Shown here one piece after another: positions 35,291 to 43,504 of a stretch of 64,000 nucleotides of DNA (positions are counted from its first letter, which is position 1; each line of letters opens with the position of its first letter). Below the pieces are notes generated by a model. It was not told where the DNA came from. It searched no databases and worked only from the letters and a program-made list of their open reading frames with translations. A program made the position numbers and the translations under genes. Source of the stretch: Veronia pacifica (lineage in GTDB: Bacteria; Pseudomonadota; Gammaproteobacteria; Enterobacterales; Vibrionaceae); the NCBI RefSeq assembly GCF_001707825.1, contig NZ_LYBM01000007.1:1-64000 (forward strand), in the 5' to 3' direction.

Positions 35291-35556
35291 AGGAAACCAC
35301 AAAGAGCGCTATCAAGAATTCAAAGTTAGCCGTCTATATTACTTGCTCTATAAACAATGTGTTCATAGCAAGAAGACCTAAAGAAGGCCGCATATTTTCT
35401 TTCAGGGGGCTCTGTTGCCATACCAGATTTCTTCAGTCAGTAGCCCCTACTAGCTGGCCTTTCATTTTGTCGCCCCCATAAGCTCAGTTACCAACACTAT
35501 TAAATCGTAATGATGAATTTCGCCTGCTTCATCATTGTTCTTTTGACGTTATGTTT

Positions 35557-36042
35557 CTATTTGTCATCTGTGGATGGTGTAAATCTGAAATCATTTGCTA
35601 CCTTAATTACCCTATACACATCGCCCGTTTCCCTGTGCCGATAGGAAAATGCATCCTCAGTAAGACTTAATATATCGTATGCATCACGATTATATGGATC
35701 TGCTGGGTCAGCAGGCCTAAATTGACTCTTCTTAAGCCACCCTTTAAATATCGAGAAGTAGATGCCGCCAGAAATACCCCACTCTCCAACCTCTTCGCTT
35801 TGACTTGAGTCAGCAAATTTAAATTTTATGTTATACGTGCCATCAGCATATCGATTTACTATCCATTCGCTGTGACCTCCATTTTTTGAAGGTTGCTTCC
35901 CATACCAGGAGCCAATCATAAGATTCCATTGTTGCTTTGAGCCTTCAGTCAGGTCTGGTTTAACCAAATCAGTCGGCTCGTTTGATGTTATTGTCAAGCA
36001 TCCGGTAACCGCCATGAACAGCGCCAAAAGAATGGCTCTCAT
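35557..36042 (-). CDS. Putative lipoprotein
   Basis: 161 residues from ATG 36042 (AAGGAA 7 bases upstream). The signal peptide MRAILLALFMAVTGC ends in a lipobox (VTGC), so the mature protein would be lipid-anchored. The rest is beta-rich, with SWYGKQPSKNGGHSEWIVNRYADGTYNIKFKF, a lipocalin-like pattern of a Trp-rich first strand and alternating residues. No named family. It starts the accessory zone. Confidence 0.7.
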   Translation of the reverse strand: MRAILLALFMAVTGCLTITSNEPTDLVKPDLTEGSKQQWNLMIGSWYGKQPSKNGGHSEWIVNRYADGTYNIKFKFADSSQSEEVGEWGISGGIYFSIFKGWLKKSQFRPADPADPYNRDAYDILSLTEDAFSYRHRETGDVYRVIKVANDFRFTPSTDDK

Positions 36043-36159
36043 TGTCATTTCCTTTTAATTAATATGTGATGGCTTAAGCGACTACGCACCAATATACCCC
36101 TTACGTTTTACTCGATATGGTTCATGAATAAAAAATGTGACCCTATTCGGCCACTAAGT

Positions 36160-36369
36160 ATCGTGTGTAAAGGGTAGATGTGTCTAAAACTTGTGGAAAG
36201 AGTGAAGTAGGAGGCGAGGGAAGCGAAGCAGTTTACGGTTGCGTTGCTGCGGGCTGAAGTGACCAGGTTGACGAGTATCGATCGGAACAAATACTTTCGG
36301 CTACTGGCCGATGTCGAGATGGATGGTGAGCGGCTGACCGAGAAGCTGTTAAAGGACGGACTGATCGGC
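36160..36369 (+). pseudogene. Staphylococcal-nuclease-like (SNase) gene remnant
   Basis: The plus-strand reading from 36211 gives EAREAKQFTVALLRAEV, then RNKYFRLLADVEMDGERL and LLKDGLIGL, the C-terminal beta/alpha part of thermonuclease-family proteins (GRxLADVxxDGxxLxxxLlxxGLA). An in-frame stop precedes it at 36208 and the N-terminal half is missing, so the gene is dead. Confidence 0.6.
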
Positions 36370-36498
36370 CTTATTACTGCTTTTTCTGAAGTAACATCGA
36401 AGTGCTTCAAGATGTTCATTAACGTCCACGGCGAAATCTTTTTGAAATCGCAGCCGCTGTACTGTTCGTGGGGGCAATTCTGAATTGCTTCGTAATCT

Positions 36499-36690
36499 TT
36501 AATCAAATGGTTTTTGGTACATGTTTTCTAAGAACGTTAGGCTTTCACTATCAGTCAACTCACTTCGAGAAATCCCAAGTCGATTGGATGCAATTTCTAG
36601 TTTTTTGCTCGTAACCCCAGTTTCAGAATGCGTTCAATTGCATCCTCTTTTAAGCGCCACTCATCGTCCTTGAGTGGGCAAAATTTCGAG
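36499..36690 (-). pseudogene. Decayed small helix-turn-helix gene fragment
   Basis: On the minus strand two frames join with a one-base shift near 36610: DDEWRLKEDAIERILKLGL, then KKLEIASNRLGISRSELTDSE, ending at a TAA at 36499. The second part looks like a short HTH helix pair. Family unknown; debris of a mobile or accessory gene is the simplest reading. Confidence 0.3.
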
Positions 36691-36797
36691 TCATCAACAC
36701 ATTCTCTGCGTGTGTCATCTGCGTCAAAATATAACTAAATCGTGCTTATCAAACATGAGGTCTTTTCTTCAGATAGAGATAACACCGCATTTTTTCC

Positions 36798-37316
36798 TTA
36801 AGTACAGGTGTTCAGCCAGTAATACTGAACTATGCCATTTTGTCCTGATACTTCCTTTTCCGCTTCGAGAACACCTTTGTTGTGCTTGATAGCCTTAACT
36901 GAACCAAGGTTGGCTTTGTTTACCGTTACTAGCGCTCTATCAATACCGATACTCTTAGCCTTAGGTAACGTGAGTTCTAGAATACGCTTAGCGTAACCTT
37001 TTTGCCGCTCTGATGGTTTGATTCCATAACCAATGTGACCACCTAGAACCAATAATCCATCGTTGAGCTCATGCCTCAGATTCGAACATCCGACAACTTG
37101 CTCATTTTCGTCGATAAGCCAATAGGAACTATGTGCGACAAAACCCGGAACTTCCTCACCTCTTGAGTAGGCAGACAACCTATCAAGCAACGAAGAAAAG
37201 TCTTCATAATCTTCAGCTAATACGAACGGAACAAACACCTCTTCTCTTTCAAAAAACTCTCGAACCATTTCAATGTACGACTCTTGATATTCAACCCTTG
37301 GAGTTACTAACTTCAT
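36798..37316 (-). CDS. GNAT family N-acetyltransferase
   Basis: 172 residues from ATG 37316 (GAGGAATTTAGG upstream). The acetyl-CoA loop GYGIKPSERQKGYAKRI (Q/RxxGxG/A) is clear, followed by ALVTVNKANLGSVKAIKHN. The N-terminal SYWLIDENEQVVGCSNLRH matches the common YqgX-like acetyltransferases. Substrate unknown. First of several minus-strand accessory genes. Confidence 0.88.
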   Translation of the reverse strand: MKLVTPRVEYQESYIEMVREFFEREEVFVPFVLAEDYEDFSSLLDRLSAYSRGEEVPGFVAHSSYWLIDENEQVVGCSNLRHELNDGLLVLGGHIGYGIKPSERQKGYAKRILELTLPKAKSIGIDRALVTVNKANLGSVKAIKHNKGVLEAEKEVSGQNGIVQYYWLNTCT

Positions 37317-37473
37317 CCTAAATTCCTCTTTTATGTATAACTGTGTAATAAACCCCAAAGTGTCAAATATAATTCCTGCGATTTGTCCAATATAAATTAA
37401 TGGTGAAATTTTATAACATCATAAGTCTGTAGAGATTAATTATTTAATTTCAGAATATTCGACCAGTTCGAAG

Positions 37474-38226
37474 TTATAATTTTTTTGCAATCAGGGTAAA
37501 TTCTCCGGGTACCTTTTTATCGCCAGGTTTCGGTAGCTCACGAAGCTCAGTAATTTGCATATCATTTTGACCCACAGCAGTAACTATCTCTCCTAGTTGA
37601 TAAAACTTTAGTGAGCACTTTGGGAATATCTCTTGTTCTTTTTCATCAAACTGATTTTCGTAAGCGACAGGAAAATTCCTCAGCTTTTCGTCAAAATAAT
37701 CTCCATCTGTGCCAGTTGATGAAGAAATAATTTTTCGAAAAGGATGGAAATCATTAAGGATCAACATGCCGCCCACTCGTAAGTATTTAGATACTTTATC
37801 AAAAAAGACATGAAGATCGTCAAAGTAGTGTAAGATTCCACCTTCGCAAAATACAATATCGAAATATTCATTTAATGCATCATCATGGTATGTAATGAAG
37901 TCTGATATTTCATATCTAAGCTTCACATTTGTATGGTTTGCTAGCTCTAGGGCATATTTTTTATTTTCTTCAGATATATCAATAATAGTAACTTCTGCTC
38001 CGAGAAGGCATAACGGTACTGCCTTTCTGCCGTTGGAACCAAGTGCATTAAGGACTTTACTACCTTTTATATCTTGAAAAAAATCTGTGTATCGTGAGTT
38101 TATATTATTTGTGGGGTCTCTAAGAAGGCGCTTAGCAAATTCTCTTGGTTCACCATATTTATTACACCAGAATTCATAAGCTCGATAGTTCCATGCCTTT
38201 TTGTTGAGTTGACTTTGTTCACGCAT
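37474..38226 (-). CDS. Class I SAM-dependent methyltransferase
   Basis: 250 residues from ATG 38226 (GAGGA upstream). Motif I is degenerate: VLNALGSNGRKAVPLCLLGAEV where the usual E/DxGxGxG is expected; then TIIDISEENKKYA (acidic end of strand 2), FDIVFCEGGILHYFDD (motif post-I) and LRVGGMLILNDFHPF. The Ser-Asn-Gly loop resembles a subgroup of small-molecule methyltransferases. Substrate unknown. AT-rich compared with the housekeeping genes. Confidence 0.85.
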   Translation of the reverse strand: MREQSQLNKKAWNYRAYEFWCNKYGEPREFAKRLLRDPTNNINSRYTDFFQDIKGSKVLNALGSNGRKAVPLCLLGAEVTIIDISEENKKYALELANHTNVKLRYEISDFITYHDDALNEYFDIVFCEGGILHYFDDLHVFFDKVSKYLRVGGMLILNDFHPFRKIISSSTGTDGDYFDEKLRNFPVAYENQFDEKEQEIFPKCSLKFYQLGEIVTAVGQNDMQITELRELPKPGDKKVPGEFTLIAKKL

Positions 38227-38916
38227 TAATGTTCCTCTATTCACTTTTTTAATCAGGTATTTTTGTAAAGGCTATAAAAATAAACTCGGAATTTTGGAAT
38301 CATTTACTCTTAGATTGGGCTTGTTGAGATACTAATATGATTTATAAATAATATCATACTAATAAAATAGTTATATGTGTATTATTACGACATATCTCTA
38401 GTTTCTTCATTAAAAATAGTATTGATATATGATTAATAAAAAATAGATTTTTACTTTTCTTTGGTTGAAATTTAGTCATTGTTTTATAAAAAATACTAGT
38501 CCACACCTTATTTCAATTTCAAAATATAAAAGATACTTAAGTTCAGAGCGAGTCTAACTGTTGTTGTGATTCTTGAGTTCAATTGTGCTTAACTCCTAAA
38601 CGATGATGCGCTTGAACGCTGTCTTGATGTTCACATGACTGGTCGCAGCATTAAGTCATAGCTGAGCTAGTTGTCGATATTATAGGATTAGCCAGTAAAG
38701 CTTTACACTGGGGCATTGTCAGTTTCTAAGTCGATGGCGGGTATGCCGAGATAAAGCAGAAACGGTTGCTCCCGCGTAGTGAAAAAGCGACCAAAAGGGA
38801 GCAGCGAACACTGGCGCATAACTTACTTAAGAATATCGAGAAGAAGCAATAACCTAACTATACAGCCAACGCTTTGCCTACCAAAGTTATGCTGAGCTGG
38901 CGCTGTCTATATTTAG
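38227..38916. other. AT-rich gap containing a transposase-like remnant
   Basis: 38245-38560 is very AT-rich and empty. At 38733-38852 a plus-strand frame of 39 residues reads DGGYAEIKQKRLLPRSEKAT and continues to NLLKNIEKKQ then stop; a DGGY followed by a Lys/Arg-rich helix is the pattern near the end of IS5/DDE transposases. No start, no inverted repeats and no other conserved parts are visible, so it is at best a relic. Confidence 0.35.
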
Positions 38917-39546
38917 TTATTGGCTCTCACTGTATGCCAACTTTCCCGCGAGACCTATTAGTAATACACCTGATACACCTTCCAGTGCTCGAGAATATCG
39001 CTGCGAACTTGGTCGGCTAAACATCCAGTTGCCAGCCACTGCATACAAAACGTTACATAGAGTTGCTAACGTACTGAATAGAAGACCAAGAAGCAAAAGC
39101 TGCATTGATACAGAGCCAGCTGAGGTATCAACAAACTGTGGTAAAAATGATAGAAAGAAGATTGCAACCTTCGGGTTTAAGGCACTTACAATGACCCCCT
39201 GCATGAATACACCGTGACTACTTACTGAGTTACTTTTGACTTCGATAGTTTGCTTGCCACGCCACACGGAAAGAAGAGACCGCACCCCGAGATAAAGCAG
39301 GTAAAAAGCTCCCAACCACTTGATAAAACTGAATGCTAATGCTGAACTAACGATGATGGCTGATAAGCCTAAACACGCTGCCATTGTATGGAAAAAGTAA
39401 CCGACACCTAAGCCTAGCGCTGCTTTCATGGCACTAGCTGTATGACCTTTCATTGTATTTGAGACAATATAGATCACATCAGGTCCAGGAATCATATTGA
39501 TGGTTAAACAAGCAATGACGAATAAAAATAATGAGTTTACGTCCAT
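38917..39546 (-). CDS. LysE family amino-acid exporter
   Basis: 209 residues with six hydrophobic segments. It begins with the family signature LTINMIPGPDVIYIVSNTMKGH and has GLGVGYFFHTMAACLGL and LNPKVAIFFLSFLPQFVD. RhtB/LysE exporters pump amino acids or homoserine lactones out across the inner membrane; the substrate is unknown. AAGGAC directly before the ATG. Confidence 0.92.
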   Translation of the reverse strand: MDVNSLFLFVIACLTINMIPGPDVIYIVSNTMKGHTASAMKAALGLGVGYFFHTMAACLGLSAIIVSSALAFSFIKWLGAFYLLYLGVRSLLSVWRGKQTIEVKSNSVSSHGVFMQGVIVSALNPKVAIFFLSFLPQFVDTSAGSVSMQLLLLGLLFSTLATLCNVLYAVAGNWMFSRPSSQRYSRALEGVSGVLLIGLAGKLAYSESQ

Positions 39547-39917
39547 GTCCTTTCCCTAATAGCCGTAGCGACCCGATAAAATATAAACACAATCTGCTTG
39601 TATTGCAGTATTGCCATAACAGATTGAATACTTGCCCGAAGACTCTGAGAGTCCGCAATTCACAGTGCGGTTTATGAGCACATGCAACAGGTTATCTCAT
39701 TCACCATGAGAGCTATCCAATACAGGCCAAACGCTGGAGTCTGATCATAAAAATAAATCACATTATGTATCGGAAAAACATCTTAACCTTAAAAAACGTA
39801 TTCAAAAAAATAACACGAAGAGATTACTCGTAGTCAGTACCTCCATTTACCCTTAAAGAAAGGGGTTCGTACGAGAGTATGCTGCCTGTTTTGACATAAC
39901 CCCTATTAACTCTACCG
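39547..39917. other. Intergenic gap, about 370 bp
   Basis: No reading frame, strong hairpin or repeat recognised. AT-rich around 39770-39820. Confidence 0.4.
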
Positions 39918-40841
39918 TTAGCTTGTTGTTGATCGGATAAAGTTGAGTATCTTATCCTCCATTTTTTCTTTACCGGGTTGCTCAATAGGGAAGTGGCCAC
40001 AATTTTCTAATATAACTTTATATTTGGAGGCTTTGATACGGTCAAAAAATAACTCGCTGATAGACGTCGGGGTCCACTTATCATCACCCGGATGGCAGAG
40101 TAACACTGGTATATCAGTAAACTCTTCTGGCTCTTTGACTGGAACACTGTTCATCATTGATAAGAGAAATCCCAGCTCAACATTATTTCCGGCTCCTCTC
40201 TTATCTTTTAGCAAAACATTTAGGACTCGTTTATCATTCACTAAACCTTTCATATTGGTGCATAGAGAGATTGGCACTTTTATTTTTTTGATGACGGAGG
40301 GCACTTTCTTCAGAAGCGATAAACCATATGTACCCATAAATTTATACCGAGCTGAATGCTCGCGTACTGTCGTTATTCTGTTATCAAGAATATTTGTAAT
40401 GATAAGTCCATTTACTTTACCTACCTTACAAGCCACGTTGTAAGCTAACATGCCACCCGCACTAAGTCCCAATAAAATGACCTTTTTATTTTCAGCTATC
40501 TTTGATTTAGCAATTTCACAGCCAATATCAATCCAATCATTATATGTAGGGTATTTTTCAAATTCGCTGAAACCATAACCGGGTAAATCAGGACATATGA
40601 CTTCATAACCTTGTTTGAAAAGTGGAATTGCCATAAACGAGAGTAACCTTCCATTACCACCGACGCCATGAAATACAATGATGCATACATCAGTCTCGTC
40701 AGTAGGTATGTACTCATCTAAATGAATATTATAATTCGACAAACCAAAAAATTTCTCTCGTGGCATTAATTCATCGGTAAGTTGATTATCTGATGGTAAA
40801 TACTGTTGTAATTCTCTCCAAACCTGCTCTTCGCTATACAT
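39918..40841 (-). CDS. Alpha/beta hydrolase
   Basis: 307 residues from ATG 40841 (GGA 6 bases before it); a TTG 8 codons upstream is less likely. Oxyanion strand IIVFHGVGGNGRLL, nucleophile elbow LLGLSAGGML (Ser), acid in CHPGDDKWTP and His in CGHFPIEQPG. The usual GxSxG elbow and no signal peptide indicate a cytoplasmic esterase or lipase-like enzyme with a Lys-rich lid region. Substrate unknown. Confidence 0.88.
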   Translation of the reverse strand: MYSEEQVWRELQQYLPSDNQLTDELMPREKFFGLSNYNIHLDEYIPTDETDVCIIVFHGVGGNGRLLSFMAIPLFKQGYEVICPDLPGYGFSEFEKYPTYNDWIDIGCEIAKSKIAENKKVILLGLSAGGMLAYNVACKVGKVNGLIITNILDNRITTVREHSARYKFMGTYGLSLLKKVPSVIKKIKVPISLCTNMKGLVNDKRVLNVLLKDKRGAGNNVELGFLLSMMNSVPVKEPEEFTDIPVLLCHPGDDKWTPTSISELFFDRIKASKYKVILENCGHFPIEQPGKEKMEDKILNFIRSTTS

Positions 40842-41193
40842 ATTTTTTCCATCCGTAGAGGTCAAAAATCAACGACGCTTAAAAGTGCCAAAGATTATTT
40901 CTTGAAGCTTTCTTTGAGCACAGGTCACGATACCAGACCTTTTTGAGTAACCGCGGTATATTGTTGCGTCTCATCTCCAGAAACAAACAATTTGTTTTTC
41001 TCGCTAATGGTCTAAAGCTGTAATGAAAGGAGCGGGAAAAAGAAAAGCGCGCCAAGAAAGATGAGCGCGCTGTGAAAACAGTCCTTTCAGGGGAAAAGTA
41101 CGACTTACGCAGTTAAAAAAGGAGATAGCCCTTGCCTACCGATGCCTGAATGCACACAAACATTTTAATGATTAACTCATTTTCATTAATAGC
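40842..41193. other. Intergenic gap, about 350 bp
   Basis: I looked for an integron attC-like folded site because of the cassette-like neighbours and did not find one. No gene seen. Confidence 0.35.
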
Positions 41194-41631
41194 TTATAGC
41201 TTAATCACAGCAAGCATATCATCACCGTCCTCGTCTAAACCAACCTCCTGAAATCCAAAACTTGAATAAAATTCTTTAGCTATGGGGTTCGTAGATTTGT
41301 AGCAGATTTCGATTTCTTCAAGCTCAGTCGTTTCTTTGATTTCGTTAATTGCGAGAGATAAGGCTGTCCGGCCAATACCCTTATTTTGGTACTTTTTATC
41401 AATCATAAAACGCCATATTGAAATTTTTGATGGTGTTTCCAGTACCCACATGAAGAATCCAACTATAGTGCTATCTTGGTATATGGCTCGGCAAGAGTAG
41501 CCGTGATTATATTGCGCTTCTACAAGAGACCACATATTACAAGCAACATATTCCTCCTGCTTTTCTGTAACATCTAGCTCACATACAGTTTCGTAATTTG
41601 AATTATCTATTTTTTTAAGTGTTATTTCCAT
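41194..41631 (-). CDS. GNAT family N-acetyltransferase, diamine/spermidine acetyltransferase-like
   Basis: 145 residues from ATG 41631 (GAGGTGTAC upstream). Acetyl-CoA loop IDKKYQNKGIGRTALSLAI and EICYKSTNPIAKEFYSSFGF match the BltD/PaiA group that acetylates polyamines, after the typical VGFFMWVLE strand. Very AT-rich, with weak codon bias, consistent with acquisition. Confidence 0.87.
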   Translation of the reverse strand: MEITLKKIDNSNYETVCELDVTEKQEEYVACNMWSLVEAQYNHGYSCRAIYQDSTIVGFFMWVLETPSKISIWRFMIDKKYQNKGIGRTALSLAINEIKETTELEEIEICYKSTNPIAKEFYSSFGFQEVGLDEDGDDMLAVIKL

Positions 41632-41830
41632 GTACACCTCGATATCTTCTATAGGTATAATTTGTGTTTGTTCGCTAGCTCAAATCAGTCAATCTTTATA
41701 TTTTTACTTTTTAAGATATGTAAAAGAAGAAAATATTGACTTTTGATGTTGGCCCAATATGACTAAATATTTCATAGTCAACCTGCCAAAAATTATTAAA
41801 TTCGAATACGATATTACTCTTGTAGACTTC

Positions 41831-41983
41831 TTATAGTGATTTATTTGCAACCTTAGCCATGGCTGAACCTATGTTTATCCCAGAGTTGACTAGAGAAGCG
41901 CCTATTAACACTCCCACTAAAATGAGTAATGCAGTTCTTTGCGTTTTCGGTAAAGCTCTCCACCATTTAGTTAATCTATCCAT
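41831..41983 (-). CDS. Small membrane protein, 50 residues
   Basis: An uninterrupted frame from ATG 41983 to TAA 41831. A basic N-terminus (MDRLTKWWRALPKTQR) is followed by a helix of about 20 residues (TALLILVGVLIGASLVNSG) and a short tail. GCGAG lies 8 bases before the start. The positive-inside layout is that of a real single-pass peptide. No family recognised. Confidence 0.45.
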   Translation of the reverse strand: MDRLTKWWRALPKTQRTALLILVGVLIGASLVNSGINIGSAMAKVANKSL

Positions 41984-42254
41984 ATGACAATCTCGCCGAA
42001 GTATAAGAGCATAACCATATTTTCGATCTTAAATAACGAAAATTAATACCGCACTATCGTTTGACACCATAACAAAATATTTCAATAAATAATGGATATT
42101 TATGTGGGATAGCTCGGAAAGTCAGGAGTCAGTGACTTGGTTACATAAAAATCGGTTGAGGAAATGAGAAGTCATTAACTTTAATGATTGAAGGTCTAAG
42201 GTTGGATTGGCTTTGACTAGACCATATTCAAAAATAAACGAGATGATTTTAGGA

Positions 42255-42577
42255 ATAAAGCTTAGGTTTCATAACGATTTTTTTAGAGATTATGATGATT
42301 ACATTATCAATTATAGGTAGCGACTCCCATGGTTTTGAGCGGGCAGTATTGACGATAAGAAAATATTAAACCTAGTATATCTGATGATAAAAGGGTTATG
42401 AAGAATTTCCCAGCGGCAAGAATACATCGCAACTGGGGAGTTTACTCCGTATTAATTGATATAGAGACCGATCTCTACACTTTGATTAATTATATGTTCT
42501 GTGATGGGGCATAGTTCAGGTGAAAATTCCTCAATATATGACTTTCTTATTCTGACTCTTCCACAGCTATCTCACTA
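42255..42577 (-). repeat. Diverged direct repeat, copy 1 (pair with 48907-49229)
   Basis: About 320 bp aligning throughout, at roughly three-quarters identity by eye, with the copy beyond the giant gene, in the same orientation. It includes the tail of an HD-hydrolase gene plus its 3' flank. Shared landmarks: GCGACTCC, TCTGATGA, and ATATATGACTTTCTT. Confidence 0.8.
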
Positions 42578-42717
42578 TCTTTGGCGTTAGGAACTCCGTG
42601 CAATAGGTGGTTGATAAGCGGGGGAAGTCCATTGATGACAGAGGAAAATTTTGCTTCTTTTGTTTTTTTCTCCTCAAATTCATGCCAGAGATTTTTAACC
42701 TTTTCGGGTTAACGTTT
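42452..42717 (-). pseudogene. HD-domain hydrolase C-terminal fragment, copy 1
   Basis: The minus-strand reading gives EKVKNLWHEFEEKKTKEAKF and INGLPPLINHLLHG, the C-terminal helices of HD_3-type nucleotide hydrolases, then after a one-base deletion near 42557-42560 continues RKSYIEEFSPELCPITEHI to LYIN and stop. A TAA precedes the first residues. No N-terminal HD motif remains, so this is a decayed fragment. Confidence 0.65.
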
Positions 42718-43504
42718 TTACTGTTAAAAGAGCTTATCCGATATGTTTTATAAAGGTTTAATCAGTTGAGCTCAGCAGAAACCTAGATGCTTTCAACCTT
42801 CGATAACTCTCTTCTTTACCTCTGAGAAGCAAGCGACTTAGCAAGCAGAAAAAGTAATGGCTACTACGCCACCCTGTTTTACAGGGTTGGCAGCCTTTCA
42901 AAAAAACACATCATAATGCCTTTCTATCTAACAACTTCGATAAAGAGTGTTGGCTTCGACACATTGCGGTCAGCAAATCTACGCCCTTTAAATCATCTCA
43001 TTTGCTGTTTAAACAGTACCATATTGCCTTCATAAGATATTCACACCTAGATGAATTATTTACCTTCCTTACTAGTAAACTTCTAGATATAAATTTAATT
43101 AAAAAAAATACTATCACTATTTTTAAATAAAAATAATTTCATATAACGGTAATTGATTTTATTTTGTCTAAAAAATAATAAACCCCCTTTCTAAATGATA
43201 GATTAGTGTCATATGACACTAATTGATAAATATTGAGTTTTATAGACGAAAATATAGGGATTCTAATCCTATATGACTGAATTAAAAGATTTATTACTAT
43301 CATACATGTATATGCATTAAATCTTATTACAACAAAACAATATCGAATGCATTAATTCTATTATCTTTATCTGTTCCTATATAAAAGTTCCTGATTTAAG
43401 TAAAGAATTAATGGCATTGAGAAGTCGGGTTTCATAACAACGAAACGGAAAAACTGCAAATGACGCAGTGATAGATGTGTTCAATATTATGTTTGGAGAA
43501 TGAT
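42718..43504. other. AT-rich upstream region of the giant gene
   Basis: No gene recognised. A small hairpin (CCCTG / CAGGG) lies at 42874-42888. From 43080 it is extremely AT-rich. The perfect palindrome at 43202-43223 and an imperfect one at 43255-43272 (TAGGGATT / AATCCTA) are the main structured elements before the start codon. Confidence 0.5.
43202..43223. promoter_or_regulatory. Perfect 22-bp palindrome, operator candidate
   Basis: Half-site ATTAGTGTCAT is followed at once by its exact reverse complement ATGACACTAAT. It sits 282 bp before the giant gene in otherwise low-complexity AT-rich DNA. The length and symmetry fit a dimeric repressor or activator site; I cannot name the regulator. 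Confidence 0.6.

Noticed and set aside
36108-36506. 132-codon minus-strand frame
   Set aside because: It overlaps the SNase remnant, which is recognisable on the plus strand; the minus-strand text is Ser-rich without family features.
35557-42717. Integron gene-cassette array
   Set aside because: Gene content fits, but no attC-type folded repeats or integrase gene were found between the genes on reading.
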